A DNA stretch of 64,000 nucleotides from Leifsonia sp. EB41 (GCF_041262565.1 NZ_JBGCCJ010000001.1:2046001-2110000); one strand, 5' to 3'. Positions 50,784 through 60,067 are shown, counted from the stretch's first letter. Notes: generated by a model not told the origin, from the letters alone. Translations and numbers: made by a program.

Positions 50784-52301
50784 CTAGAGGCCGCGGGCGA
50801 GGCGGTAGTAGGCGGCGTTCCAGTCGAGCTCTCGGGAGAAGGCTCGGAGAGTGGTGTCCTCGTCGATGATGAGCAGCTCGGTTCGGGCCATGCGGGCGAA
50901 GTCCTCGAACGCCTGGATGCCGACCGCGGTGCTCATCACGGTGTGGTGCGCGGCGCCGGCCTCCAGCCAGGCGGTCGCGGACGTGGTGAAGTCCGGGGCG
51001 GGCTTCCACACGGCGCGGCCGACCGGGAGCTTCGGCAGCGGGGCGGTCGGCTCCACGACCTCCACGACGTTCGCCACGAGCCGGAAGCGGTCGCGCATGT
51101 CCGACAGCGCCACGACCACGGCCGGACCCGGGTCGGCCGTGAAGACCAGGCGCACCGGGTCGTCCTTGCCGCCGATGCCGAGCGGGTGGACCTCCAGGGT
51201 CGGCTTCGCGCTGCTGAGCGACGGTGAGACCTCCAGCATGTGCGCGCCGAGAATGCGCTCGTCGCCGGGCGTCAGGTCGTAGGTGTAGTCCTCCATGAGG
51301 GACGCGCCGCCGGGGAGTCCTGCGCCCATGACGTTCGCGGCGCGGACCAGGATGGCCGTCTTCCAATCGCCCTCGGCGCCGAAGCCGTAGCCCTCCGCCA
51401 TGAGGCGCTGCACGGCGAGGCCCGGGAGCTGCTTCAGCGCACCGAGGTCCTCGAAACTGGTGGTGAAGGCGCCGAAGCCGCCCTCCTCCAGGAAGGAGCG
51501 CAGCCCGACCTCGATCGCCGCGCCGTCGCGCAGCGACTGGTGACGCTCGCCCCCGCTGCGCAGCTCGGGAGCCACGTCGTACAGGTCCTCGTACTCGGCG
51601 ACCAGCGCGTCCACAGAAGCGTCGGAGGCGGCGGCGACCGCGTCGGCCAGCTCGTTCACGCCCCAGGTGTTGACCTGGACGCCGAACCGCAGCTCGGCCT
51701 CGGTCTTGTCGCCCTCCGTCACCGCCACGAAGCGCATGTTGTCGCCGAAGCGGGCGAGCTTCAGGGATCGGGTGGCCGCGTGGCCGGCGGCGGCGCGCGT
51801 CCAGGTGCCGATGCGCTGCGTGACGGCCGGGTCGCTGACGTGACCGACGACGGTGGTGCGCGGCACCCCGAGTCGGGTCTGGATGTAGCCGAACTCCCGG
51901 TCGCCGTGCGCGGCCTGGTTGAGGTTCATGAAGTCGAAGTCGATCTCGCCCCACGGCAGCTCGACGTTCGCCTGGGTGTGGAAGTGCAGCAGCGGCTTCT
52001 GGAGGGCGTCCAGGCCGGCGATCCACATCTTGGCGGGGCTGAAGGTGTGCATCCACGCGACAAGACCGATCACGGCGTCGTCGGCGTTTGCCTCCAGGAC
52101 GATGCGGCGGATGGCGTCGGCGTCGGTCAGCACCGGCTTCCAGACCACGCGCACCGGGACGTCGGCCGAGGCGCCGAGCCGGTCGCTGATCCCGCGGGAC
52201 TGCTCGGCGACCTGCGCGAGCGTCTCCGGTCCGTAGAGGTGCTGGCTGCCGGTGAGGAACCAGACCTCGTAGTGGTCGAGGGAGGTCGTGAGCTTCGGCA
52301 T
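50784..52301 (-). CDS. araA: L-arabinose isomerase
   Basis: This 505-residue enzyme converts L-arabinose to L-ribulose. It matches AraA from end to end: [17 protein letters not shown] at the start, [35 protein letters not shown], the metal-site region [16 protein letters not shown] and EVHPLGIGG. It is the last gene of the araB-araD-araA operon; its ATG shares one base with the araD stop (TGATG at 52301), so translation is coupled. Confidence 0.96.
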   Translation of the reverse strand: MPKLTTSLDHYEVWFLTGSQHLYGPETLAQVAEQSRGISDRLGASADVPVRVVWKPVLTDADAIRRIVLEANADDAVIGLVAWMHTFSPAKMWIAGLDALQKPLLHFHTQANVELPWGEIDFDFMNLNQAAHGDREFGYIQTRLGVPRTTVVGHVSDPAVTQRIGTWTRAAAGHAATRSLKLARFGDNMRFVAVTEGDKTEAELRFGVQVNTWGVNELADAVAAASDASVDALVAEYEDLYDVAPELRSGGERHQSLRDGAAIEVGLRSFLEEGGFGAFTTSFEDLGALKQLPGLAVQRLMAEGYGFGAEGDWKTAILVRAANVMGAGLPGGASLMEDYTYDLTPGDERILGAHMLEVSPSLSSAKPTLEVHPLGIGGKDDPVRLVFTADPGPAVVVALSDMRDRFRLVANVVEVVEPTAPLPKLPVGRAVWKPAPDFTTSATAWLEAGAAHHTVMSTAVGIQAFEDFARMARTELLIIDEDTTLRAFSRELDWNAAYYRLARGL

Positions 52302-53002
52302 CAGGCGAGGGATCCTTCCGGGTTCTGTCCGTAGACGTTCTGGTAGCGGTCGAAGAGACTGTCGATGGCGTCCTGCGGGAGGGGGACGAGCGGGCCGCCC
52401 TGCCGTGCGATATGCACGGTGCGGGCGACGTCCTCGGTCATGACCGCGGCCTTGACGGCGTCGCGTGCGTCGCGGCCGATCGTGAAGACACCGTGGTTCT
52501 GCATGAGCACGGCGCGGCTGCGGTGCCCGTCGAGCGTGGCGACGATGCCGCGGCCGATGGAGTCGTCGCCGATGATCGCGAACGGCCCGACCGGGATCTC
52601 CCCGCCGAACTCGTCGGCCATCGCGGTGATGACGCACGGGATCGCCTCGGCACGTGCGGCCCATGCGGTGGCGTAGGTGGAGTGGGTGTGCACGACGCCG
52701 CCGACCCCGGGCATGCTCCGGTAGACGTAGGCGTGCGCGGCGGTGTCGGAGGAGGGGGACCGGTCACATCCGGCCGAGCCGGGGACGACCTCGCCGTCGA
52801 GGGTGCAGAGGATCATGTTCTCCGGCGTGAGGTCGTCGTAGTCGACGCCGCTCGGCTTGATGACGAAGAGGTCCTCGCCGGGGACGCGGCCGGAGACGTT
52901 CCCGCCGGTCCAGACGACGAGGCCGTAGCGGACCAGTTCGGCGTGGAGGGCGGCGACCTGCTCGCGGGTGCGGCGGGTGGCGGGGGACTCCGCGGTGGTC
53001 AT
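52301..53002 (-). CDS. araD: L-ribulose-5-phosphate 4-epimerase
   Basis: This 233-residue class II aldolase-family enzyme makes D-xylulose 5-phosphate, the entry to the pentose phosphate pathway. Zinc ligands are in [12 protein letters not shown] and the later [10 protein letters not shown]; phosphate-binding motifs [10 protein letters not shown] and [12 protein letters not shown] are present. It overlaps araB by four bases (ATGA) and araA by one. Confidence 0.95.
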   Translation of the reverse strand: MTTAESPATRRTREQVAALHAELVRYGLVVWTGGNVSGRVPGEDLFVIKPSGVDYDDLTPENMILCTLDGEVVPGSAGCDRSPSSDTAAHAYVYRSMPGVGGVVHTHSTYATAWAARAEAIPCVITAMADEFGGEIPVGPFAIIGDDSIGRGIVATLDGHRSRAVLMQNHGVFTIGRDARDAVKAAVMTEDVARTVHIARQGGPLVPLPQDAIDSLFDRYQNVYGQNPEGSLA

Positions 53003-54615
53003 CGGGTGGCTCCCTTCAGGGCAATGGACGCGACCGCGGCGCGCTCGGCGGCCAGGCCGTCGTGGTACCGGGCCAGGTACGCGGCGAAGCCGGCCACGTC
53101 GTCCGCGTCCGGCTCCACGGTCTCGACGGTGAAGCCTCCGAACACGTCGCGATCGAGATACACATCGAGTGGCGTGCCGGAGCCGGCTGCGCGGAGGTAC
53201 GCGGCGAGCACGGCGGCGCCCCACGCCCCGCCCTCCGACGCGGTGTCGGCCACGGACACCGGAGCGTCCAGCGCCCCGGCCAGGAAGCGCTGCGCGACGC
53301 CGGCGGTGCGGAACATCCCGCCGTGCGCGAACATCCGGTCGAGGGCCGCGCCCTCCGCGTGCAGCACGCGCATCCCGAGGGCGAGCGTCCCGAAGACGCC
53401 GTAGAGCTGGGCGCGGGCGAAGTTGGCGAGGGTGAGGCGGCTGTCGGGCGTGCGGACGACCAGCGGGCGCCCCTCGTCCAGGCCGGTGATCGGCTCGCCG
53501 GCCAGGTAGTTGTAGGCGAGGAGGCCTCCCGCATCGGGCTCGCCGTCGAGGGCCTCGCGGAACAGCGTCTCGAAGACCGCGTCGGAGGCGACCGGCACGC
53601 CGGCGGCCTCCGCGAACCTCCCGAACAGCCCGGCCCACGCCGACAGCTCGCTCGCGCCGTTGTTGCAGTGCACCATCGCGACGGCGTCGCCGGCGGGCGT
53701 CGTGACCAGGTCGAGCTCGTGGTGCGCCTCGGCGAGCGGGCGCTCCAGGACGACCATCGCGAAGATGCTCGTGCCCGCGCTGACGTTGCCGGTGCGCGGG
53801 GCGACCGAGGCGGTGGCGACCATCCCGGTGCCGGCGTCGCCCTCCGGCGGGCACAGCGGGATGCCGGGCTGGAGCTCGCCTGACGGGTCGAGGAGGAGCG
53901 CGCCCGCCGGTGTGAGATCCCCGGCGGGTCCCCCGGCGACGAGGACCTCGGGAAGGAGGTCGAGCAGGGCAGGAAGCGTCGCCCTGTCCCGCACGAGGCC
54001 GTCGTAGCGGGCGACCAGCTCGGCGTCGTAGGTCTTCGTCGCCGAGTCGATCGGGAACATCCCCGACGCGTCCCCGACCCCGAGCACGCGGCGGCCGGTG
54101 AGGCGCTCGTGCACGTGGCCGGCGAGCGTGGTGATCGAGTGCAGGCGCGCAAGATGGGGCTCGGCGTCCAGGACGGCCTGGTGGAGGTGCGCGATCGACC
54201 AGCGCAGCGGGATGTTGACGGCGAACAGAGCGCTGAGCTCGGCGCTCGCCTGGCCGGTCGTCGTGTTGCGCCAGGTGCGGAACGGCGCCAGCAGTTCCCC
54301 CGCGGCGTCGAAGGCGAGGTAGCCGTGCATCATCGCGGAGACGCCGATGGCGCCGAAGGTCTGCGGCCGGACGCCGTGGCGCGCCTCCGCGTCGGCGACG
54401 AGCGCGGCGTACGCGGCCTGGAGGCCGGACCAGACGGCGTCGAGCGGGTAGGTCCAGACGCGGTCGGCGAACGCGTTCTCCCAGTCGTGGGAGCCGACGG
54501 CCAGGACGGTCGCGGGGTCGTCGGCGTCGACCAGGCAGGCCTTGATCCGGGTGGAGCCGAGCTCGATGCCGAGGGCGGTGCGTCCGGCGACGAGGGCGTC
54601 GCGCTGGGTGTTCAT
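52999..54615 (-). CDS. araB: Ribulokinase
   Basis: This 538-residue FGGY-family kinase phosphorylates L-ribulose. It begins with the nucleotide-binding ALGIELGSTRIKACLVD and has GNVSAGTSIFAM, YNYLAGEPITGLDEG and the second signature region FAHGGMFRTAGVAQRF. It is closer to the GntK/XylK-like FGGY kinases than to E. coli AraB, but the adjacent araD and araA define the role. It is the first gene of the operon; the ATG at 54615 has GGAGTGAGAG upstream and a perfect palindromic operator lies 17 bases before it. Confidence 0.9.
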   Translation of the reverse strand: MNTQRDALVAGRTALGIELGSTRIKACLVDADDPATVLAVGSHDWENAFADRVWTYPLDAVWSGLQAAYAALVADAEARHGVRPQTFGAIGVSAMMHGYLAFDAAGELLAPFRTWRNTTTGQASAELSALFAVNIPLRWSIAHLHQAVLDAEPHLARLHSITTLAGHVHERLTGRRVLGVGDASGMFPIDSATKTYDAELVARYDGLVRDRATLPALLDLLPEVLVAGGPAGDLTPAGALLLDPSGELQPGIPLCPPEGDAGTGMVATASVAPRTGNVSAGTSIFAMVVLERPLAEAHHELDLVTTPAGDAVAMVHCNNGASELSAWAGLFGRFAEAAGVPVASDAVFETLFREALDGEPDAGGLLAYNYLAGEPITGLDEGRPLVVRTPDSRLTLANFARAQLYGVFGTLALGMRVLHAEGAALDRMFAHGGMFRTAGVAQRFLAGALDAPVSVADTASEGGAWGAAVLAAYLRAAGSGTPLDVYLDRDVFGGFTVETVEPDADDVAGFAAYLARYHDGLAAERAAVASIALKGATR

Positions 54616-54631
54616 GGTTCTCTCACTCCGT

Positions 54632-54645
54632 TGTGACCGGTCACA
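54632..54645. promoter_or_regulatory. Palindromic operator in front of araB
   Basis: TGTGACCGGTCACA is a perfect 14-bp palindrome with the central CG typical of LacI-family sites. The adjacent LacI-type gene (54685-55683) is the obvious regulator. It lies between the predicted -10 region and the araB ribosome site, so binding would block transcription. Confidence 0.75.
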
Positions 54646-54684
54646 TCTAATGGAACGAGTGTAGACGATCCTCCGCGGGACGTG

Positions 54685-55683
54685 TCAAGCCGAGTCGCGG
54701 ACCACCAGCACCGGCGCCACCGGAGCGTCGAACGCCAGCTCGCGTCCCTCGATCAGCGCCACCAGGCGCGCGACCCCGCGGCGGCCGAGCTCGGCGAAGT
54801 CCTGCCGCACGGTCGTCAGCGGCGGCGCGAAGTACGCGGCCTCGGGGATGTCGTCGAAGCCGACGACCGCGAGGTCCTCCGGCACCCGGCGTCCCCGTTC
54901 GCGCGCCGCGTGCAGCAGCCCGAGCGCCATCTGGTCGTTCGACGAGAACACGGCGGTCAGCTCGGGGTCGTCGAGGAGCTCCGCGCCGATCGCCGCACCC
55001 GACGCGGCCGTCCAGTCGCCATCCCGTGAGACCACAGGGTCCCGCCCGGCATCGCCCAGCTCGGCCAGGTAGCCGTCGCGGCGCGCCCGCGCCTCCGACC
55101 AGTCGCCGGGGCCGCTCAGGTGCGCGATCCGAGTGTGGCCGCGCGCGAGCAGGTGGCGGGTGGCCAGGCGGGCGCCCTCCACCTGGTCGACGAACACACC
55201 GTCGTCGCCCGCGATCCCCGCTCCGTGCAGAGTGACGGACGGGACCGCCAGCGAGAGCGCAGTCATGGCCTCCTGCACGGCCCGCTGCGGGGCGATGACG
55301 ATGACGCCCTCCACCGACTGCGCACCGAGATGGTCGACGGCCGCGCCGAGGTCCACCGGGTCGATGGAGGCCGCGTGGGCAACGGTCACGAAGTATCCCG
55401 CGTCGCGCGCCGCCTGCTCGACGGCGTCGATGCTGGAGGCCGGCCCGAACAGCGAGGACGCCGACGACGCCAGCACCCCGATGGTGCGCGAGCGCGCGGT
55501 GGTGAGCATGCGCGCGGCGCGGTTCGGGCGGAAGTTGAGATCGGCCATCGCCGTGAGCACCCGCTCACGCGTCTCCGGTCGGATACTCGGGTGGTCGTTG
55601 AGCACGCGTGACACGGTCTGCCGCGAGACACCCGCCGCGGCCGCGACCTCCCGCACGCCCGGCGCGCGCCCGCTCTCACTCAC
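54685..55683 (-). CDS. LacI-family repressor of the arabinose operon
   Basis: This 332-residue regulator has a LacI helix-turn-helix (VREVAAAAGVSRQTVSRVLN, about residues 10-29), the hinge FRPNRAARML, and an effector domain with VVGFDDIPEAAYFAPPLTTV. I prefer the GTG at 55683 to the one at 55689 because TAGGGT ends six bases before it (leaderless). It is immediately upstream of araB in the same direction and probably releases the araB operator in the presence of L-arabinose or an oligomer. Functionally it is an AraR analogue of the LacI type. Confidence 0.9.
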   Translation of the reverse strand: MSESGRAPGVREVAAAAGVSRQTVSRVLNDHPSIRPETRERVLTAMADLNFRPNRAARMLTTARSRTIGVLASSASSLFGPASSIDAVEQAARDAGYFVTVAHAASIDPVDLGAAVDHLGAQSVEGVIVIAPQRAVQEAMTALSLAVPSVTLHGAGIAGDDGVFVDQVEGARLATRHLLARGHTRIAHLSGPGDWSEARARRDGYLAELGDAGRDPVVSRDGDWTAASGAAIGAELLDDPELTAVFSSNDQMALGLLHAARERGRRVPEDLAVVGFDDIPEAAYFAPPLTTVRQDFAELGRRGVARLVALIEGRELAFDAPVAPVLVVRDSA

Positions 55684-55723
55684 ATCCACACCCTACTGGC
55701 CGCCGCTCGCACCCGCCGCCACT

Positions 55724-55788
55724 CCGCCGAGGGGCACGTTGTGGCCCTTATGCCGGCGTTTTAGGGGCGTTCACGTGCCCCTCGGCGG
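55724..55788. repeat. Dispersed palindrome family A, copy 3 (variant core)
   Basis: Perfect 16-bp arms CCGCCGAGGGGCACGT (55724-55739) and their complement (55773-55788) share the family A head. The core differs from the other copies: TTGTGGCCCTTATG and TTTTAGGGGCGTT replace the TTGTTGTC core. It lies after the NUDIX stop (55791) and before the LacI-type gene's promoter. Confidence 0.8.
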
Positions 55789-55790
55789 CG

Positions 55791-56195
55791 TCAGTCGATG
55801 AGGTCGAGGCCGGCGAGGCGCTCGAGGACCGCGTGCCCGGCCGGCGGGCACCGATCGGCGTCGGCGGTCGTCACCCAGTGCACCGCGTCCACCTCGCCGG
55901 AGGGCGCCGGCTCGGCGTCCGTCTCGGCGCGGAACACGCGCATGTGCACCTGCCGGCCGTCCGGCTCCCCGTGGGCCTGCGTCCGCACCTCGAACAGCTC
56001 GGTCAGCGCGTCGACGTCGAGCGCGAGCGCGACCTCCTCCTCGGCCTCCCGCGCCGCCGCCTCGGCCGCGGTCTCGCCCGGGTCCACCTTGCCGCCCGGC
56101 ATGTAGTAGACGTCGCGCCCGCGGGAGGTCACCATCAGCACGCGCCGGTCGCGCACCACCGCGACGGCCGACACCAGCAGCGGAGCCAGCGTCAT
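55791..56195 (-). CDS. NUDIX hydrolase
   Basis: This 134-residue NUDIX-fold enzyme hydrolyses a nucleoside diphosphate linked to another group. The Nudix box GGKVDPGETAAEAAAREAEEEV (about residues 36-57, in full GX5EX7REUXEEXGU-like form) is intact. The substrate is unknown; MutT-like cleaning of oxidised nucleotides is one possibility. The ATG at 56195 overlaps the stop of the SRPBCC gene by four bases (ATGA), so the two form an operon. Confidence 0.92.
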   Translation of the reverse strand: MTLAPLLVSAVAVVRDRRVLMVTSRGRDVYYMPGGKVDPGETAAEAAAREAEEEVALALDVDALTELFEVRTQAHGEPDGRQVHMRVFRAETDAEPAPSGEVDAVHWVTTADADRCPPAGHAVLERLAGLDLID

Positions 56196-56638
56196 GACTC
56201 GACCAGCATCTTGAGCCGGCGGAGTCCCTTCTCGAAGTCGGGGCCGACCAGCTTGTCCAGGTTGAAGAACCGGCTGAAGAACGTCCGCGCGCTCTCCATC
56301 CGCCAGATCACGCGCGTGCGGTCGCCCTCCTGCGTGAGCAGGAAGCGCACATGGCTGCTCGACTTGAACGGTCGCGTGAAGTCGAGCGCGACGCCGACGC
56401 CGTCCGGCTGCACGGACTCGATCCGCATCTTCCCCGCCCCGGCCTTGCGGTTGCCGCTCCACTCGTAGGTCGAGCCGACCGCGCCTGGCTCGCCGGTGTA
56501 CTCGCGCTTCAGCGCGGGATCCATGCCCTCCCACGGCGACCAGTCCACCCAGCGCGGCAGCTCCGCGATGTGGGGCAGCAGTGCCTCGGGCGTGGTCTGG
56601 ATGGTGTCGGTGCGTTCCACGACGATGGTTCCGGCCAT
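56192..56638 (-). CDS. SRPBCC-family (polyketide cyclase-like) protein
   Basis: This 148-residue protein has the START/SRPBCC ligand-binding fold: ALLPHIAELPRWVDWSPWEG near the N-terminus, then GAVGSTYEWSGNRKAGAGKM and TRVIWRMESA. Such proteins bind or process hydrophobic molecules; the ligand is unknown. TAAGGT ends six bases before the ATG at 56638 with no ribosome site (leaderless). It is followed by, and overlaps, the NUDIX gene. Confidence 0.88.
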   Translation of the reverse strand: MAGTIVVERTDTIQTTPEALLPHIAELPRWVDWSPWEGMDPALKREYTGEPGAVGSTYEWSGNRKAGAGKMRIESVQPDGVGVALDFTRPFKSSSHVRFLLTQEGDRTRVIWRMESARTFFSRFFNLDKLVGPDFEKGLRRLKMLVES

Positions 56639-56671
56639 GCGCACACCTTAGCGGCATGGCATGATCGGGCT

Positions 56672-57607
56672 GTGACCGGGCGAACGATGCTCCTCGACAG
56701 CGCATCCCTCTACTTCCGCGGCTTCTACGGCGTCCCCGACACGGTGCGCGCACCGGACGGGACTCCCGTGAACGCGATCCGCGGCTTCCTCGACATCATC
56801 GCGAAGCTGGTGACCGACTACGGACCTGAGTCGCTGGTGGCCTGCTGGGACGACGACTGGCGGCCGCGCTGGCGGGTCGACCTCATCCCGAGCTACAAGG
56901 CGCACCGCGTGGCGCAGGAGGTCCCCGGCGGCGTCGACGTGGAGGAGGTGCCGGCCGAGCTCGTGGTGCAGGTGCCGGTGATCCGGGAAGTGCTGGCCGC
57001 CCTCGGCATCGCGATCGTCGGCGCGGCCCAGCACGAGGCGGACGACGTGATCGGCACGCTCGCCACGGTCACGCCGGGGCCGGTGGATGTCGTGACCGGC
57101 GACCGCGACCTGTTCCAGCTCGTCGACGACGGCCGGGACGTGCGGGTGGTCTACACGGCGCGCGGGATGAGCAACCTCGAGGTGCTGACGGACGCGACGA
57201 TCGTGGCCAAGTACGGCATCCACGCGAACCAGTACGCGGACTTCGCGGTCATGCGCGGCGACTCCTCGGACGGACTGCCCGGCGTCGCCGGCGTCGGCGA
57301 GAAGACGGCGGGCGCGCTGCTCGCCGAGTACGGCGACCTGAGCGGGATCGAGGCGGCCGCCGCCGACCCGGCGAGCGCGATGAAGCCGGCGCTGCGGACC
57401 AAGTTCGCCGCCGCCGTCGACTACCTCTCCGTCGCGCCGACCGTCGTGGAGGTCGTCCGCGACCTCCCGCTCGGCGACGTCGACGCCCGCCTGCGCGCCC
57501 CGGGCGACGAGCAGCGCGCGGCCCTCGAGTCCCTCGGCGAGCGCTGGGCCCTCGGCGGCTCCCTCGACCGCTGCCTCGCCGCGCTCACCGCCGCCGCCTC
57601 CGCGTAG
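56672..57607 (+). CDS. 5'-3' exonuclease (FEN/Pol I N-domain type)
   Basis: This 311-residue nuclease is homologous to the N-terminal domain of DNA polymerase I and acts on 5' flaps. Acidic metal-binding motifs are LLDSASLYFRGFYG, EADDVIGTLA and VVTGDRDLFQLVDD. The helix-hairpin-helix RGDSSDGLPGVAGVGEKTA follows at about residues 195-213. It lacks a polymerase domain. The GTG at 56672 is preceded by CATGAT six bases upstream; the ATG at 56687 is an alternative. It is divergent from the SRPBCC gene. Confidence 0.93.
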   Translation: MTGRTMLLDSASLYFRGFYGVPDTVRAPDGTPVNAIRGFLDIIAKLVTDYGPESLVACWDDDWRPRWRVDLIPSYKAHRVAQEVPGGVDVEEVPAELVVQVPVIREVLAALGIAIVGAAQHEADDVIGTLATVTPGPVDVVTGDRDLFQLVDDGRDVRVVYTARGMSNLEVLTDATIVAKYGIHANQYADFAVMRGDSSDGLPGVAGVGEKTAGALLAEYGDLSGIEAAAADPASAMKPALRTKFAAAVDYLSVAPTVVEVVRDLPLGDVDARLRAPGDEQRAALESLGERWALGGSLDRCLAALTAAASA

Positions 57608-57628
57608 CCCCACCCCCTCCTCCAAGAG

Positions 57629-57691
57629 CGCCGAGGGGCACTTTGTTGTCACTTTTCGCGTGCAGAAGTGACAACAACGTGCCCTTCGGCG
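57629..57691. repeat. Dispersed palindrome family A, copy 4
   Basis: CGCCGAGGGGCACTTTGTTG and the following TCACTT pair with 57666-57691, with single mismatches, around an 11-base loop. It lies between the convergent exonuclease and SGNH-GAF genes. It shares head and TTGTTGTC core with the copies at 6451 and 15783. Confidence 0.88.
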
Positions 57692-57706
57692 GAAGGGTGG
57701 GCGGGG

Positions 57707-58912
57707 TCAGGAGGCGTCGGGGTCGAAGCGCCAGAGCTCGCGCTGGGCGAGCAGCGCCAGCTCGCGGAGCACGTCGAGGTCGCTGTCCGACTCGCCCGGC
57801 TGCCGGGGCGAGCGGCCGAAGACGCACATCGCGCCGATGCGGGTGCCGTCCGGCGCCTCCACCGGGTACCCGGCGTAGAAGCGGAGGTGGGCGGGACCGG
57901 TGACGAGCTCGCTCGCCGCGAACCGCGGGTCGTGCTCGGCGTCGGACACGACCATCCCGTCCGGCGACTGGAGGGTGTGCAGGCACGCGGACTGCTCGAT
58001 GGGGATCTCGCGCGGCGACGCCCCGACAGCCGCGATCGGCCACTCCGTGCGGTCGTCGAGCACGGTGAACATCGCGATCTCGGTGCCCAGCGTTCGCTGC
58101 GCGGTGCCGACCAGCCCCTCCAGCCGGCCGTCCTGCTTGTGCTCGCCGAGCCGCAGCCTGGTGATCGCCGCCATCCGGTCCTCCGCGGTGGAGGTGTGAT
58201 GCCCGGCCTCGACGGGATGGCCGATCAGGGCCGGGGCGAGCTCGTCGGTGATCCAGCGCGCCCAGAAGAGGTAGTCCGCCGGGCTCCTGTGCCGCCCGCC
58301 CTCGGGCTTGGGCGACTCGGGCAGCGGGAGGAAGATCGCGCCCGTGTCGGCACAGGCCTTCTCCGCCACGCGGTTCAGCCGCTCGGCATGCTGCCGCACG
58401 AAGTCGCGGAAGTCGTCGTCGAACGGCGGCAGCGACCGGATCGGCTGCGCGCCGAGCCAGGCGACCAGCCCCGCGCCGCTGCCGCGCACCTCCCGCAGCA
58501 GCCCGGCGACGTGGGCGCCCCACCGCCGCGGCTCGACCATGCGGACCGTGTCCGCGACGGTGGCGCTCAGGATGACGAGGTCGTACCTGCCGGCGCCCGC
58601 GGCACGGACCATGCGGGCCAGTTTGTGCACGCCCGCGGTCTCGTGCGTCACGACATCCACGACGACGCCGCGTCCGGTGGTCGCCGCGATCGCCCGCGCG
58701 AGCGCGCCGGGCAGTGCGAGTTCGTGGCTGCCGACGCCCCAGCCGGAGACCGGGCCGGAGCCGGCCAGCAGCACGCGGAGGCTCTGCCGGCCGGCGACGA
58801 AAGCCTGCGGGGAATCGGTCGGGCGCACCAGCGTCTGCCGGACTCCGCCGACGCGCAGGAGCCTCAGCCTCGCCGCGAGCCGCCGCGTGGCGCCGAGCCG
58901 GACGTCTTCCAC
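57707..58912 (-). CDS. SGNH-hydrolase/GAF-domain fusion protein
   Basis: This 401-residue protein joins two domains. Residues about 45-235 form an SGNH/GDSL-type esterase fold with the serine in LLAGSGPVSGWGVGS, later block LVILSATVADTVRM and the end SPADYLFWARWITDEL. Residues about 260-395 form a GAF domain (ALRTLGTEIAMFTVLDD-like start, then IPIEQSACLHTL and FYAGYPVEAPDG). The pairing suggests an esterase controlled by a bound ligand or redox state. The GTG at 58912 has TACCGT seven bases upstream (leaderless). Neither substrate nor ligand is known. Confidence 0.82.
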   Translation of the reverse strand: MEDVRLGATRRLAARLRLLRVGGVRQTLVRPTDSPQAFVAGRQSLRVLLAGSGPVSGWGVGSHELALPGALARAIAATTGRGVVVDVVTHETAGVHKLARMVRAAGAGRYDLVILSATVADTVRMVEPRRWGAHVAGLLREVRGSGAGLVAWLGAQPIRSLPPFDDDFRDFVRQHAERLNRVAEKACADTGAIFLPLPESPKPEGGRHRSPADYLFWARWITDELAPALIGHPVEAGHHTSTAEDRMAAITRLRLGEHKQDGRLEGLVGTAQRTLGTEIAMFTVLDDRTEWPIAAVGASPREIPIEQSACLHTLQSPDGMVVSDAEHDPRFAASELVTGPAHLRFYAGYPVEAPDGTRIGAMCVFGRSPRQPGESDSDLDVLRELALLAQRELWRFDPDAS

Positions 58913-58986
58913 TTGGATGACGGTATCCCGCCCGCGCGCTCCGCGGCACCCACGGCTCGCCGGACGCCCGCGAGACGTCGGATTAT

Positions 58987-59034
58987 CCGCCCACTCGGCG
59001 GTTTCGAGCGGACTTTGCGCCCACTCGGCGGTTT
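58987..59034. repeat. Palindrome family F: two copies of CGCCCACTCGGCGGTTT
   Basis: Direct copies lie at 58988-59004 and 59018-59034, each able to fold as CCGCC-CACTC-GGCGG-type hairpin followed by TTT. The second copy overlaps the stop of the aldo/keto reductase gene (59033). Confidence 0.7.
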
Positions 59035-59962
59035 ACGGGAGGGTGTGGCCGGCGAGGCGGAAGAGGCGGTACCACTCCTCGCGGGTCAGCGGCAGGTCGG
59101 AGCCGGCGGCGGCCTCCTGCACCCGGCCCGGGTTGGTGGTGCCGAGGACGACCTGCATGTTCGCGGGGTGCCGGGTGATCCACGCGGTAGCGACACCGGT
59201 CGGCGTGACGCCGTACTTCGCGGCGAGCTCGCCGAGCGCGTCGTTCAGCTCCGCGTACTCCTCGGTGTCGCCGAGGAAGACGCCGTCGAAGAAGCCCTTC
59301 TGGAACGGCGACCACGCCTGCAGCGTGATGTCGTTCAGCCGGGCGTAGTCGAGGATGCCGAGGTCGCGGACGACGGACTGGTCCAGCCCGCCCATGTTGG
59401 CGGCGACCCCCTGCGCGATGATCGGCGAGTGCGTGATGCTGAGCTGGAGCTGGTTCACCTTCAGCGGCTGCTTCACCCAGCGACGCAGCAGCTCGATCTG
59501 GCCGGGCGTGTGGTTGGACACGCCGAACGCGCGCACCTTGCCCGCGGCCTCCAGCTGGTCGAACGCCGCCGCGACCTCCTCCGGCTCCACCAGGGTGTCC
59601 GGTCGGTGCAGCAGCAGCAGGTCGAGGTAGTCGGTGCGCAGCGCGGCGAGCGACTCGTCCACGGTGGTGAGGATGTGCTCCCCCGAGAAGTCGAAGTAAC
59701 CCTGGCGGATGCCGACCTTCGACTGGATGACGACCTGGTCGCGCTCCGCTGCGGGGATGGCGCCCGCCTCGCCGAACCGGGTCTCGCAGCCGTGGCGCTC
59801 ACCGCCGTAGATGTCGGCGTGGTCGAACACGGTGACGCCCGCGTCCCTGGCGGTGCCGACGAGGGTGCGGATCTCCTCGTCGGAGAGCGGGCTGATCCGC
59901 ATGAGGCCGAGGATGATGTTGGAAGCGGGCACAGCGATGTTCGGAAGACTCAGGGTTTTCAT
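59033..59962 (-). CDS. Aldo/keto reductase, YdhF type
   Basis: This 309-residue reductase of the YdhF subgroup has tetrad residues in FDHADIYGGE (Asp, Tyr), VIQSKVGIR (Lys) and LLLLHRPDT (His) and the cofactor motif VVLGTTNPGRVQEAA. The substrate is unknown; YdhF-type enzymes reduce varied carbonyls. TTAGAT ends six bases before the ATG at 59962, with no ribosome site. It stands alone in its orientation. Confidence 0.9.
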   Translation of the reverse strand: MKTLSLPNIAVPASNIILGLMRISPLSDEEIRTLVGTARDAGVTVFDHADIYGGERHGCETRFGEAGAIPAAERDQVVIQSKVGIRQGYFDFSGEHILTTVDESLAALRTDYLDLLLLHRPDTLVEPEEVAAAFDQLEAAGKVRAFGVSNHTPGQIELLRRWVKQPLKVNQLQLSITHSPIIAQGVAANMGGLDQSVVRDLGILDYARLNDITLQAWSPFQKGFFDGVFLGDTEEYAELNDALGELAAKYGVTPTGVATAWITRHPANMQVVLGTTNPGRVQEAAAGSDLPLTREEWYRLFRLAGHTLP

Positions 59963-60067
59963 GATTCCATCTAACCCCCCGTCAACCCCCTGGCCAGATT
60001 CGCTCGACAGACTTACGGTCAAGAGTGCGGGGAGTCGGGGCTCCGCCGCGAGCGGAGGAGGGGACCG

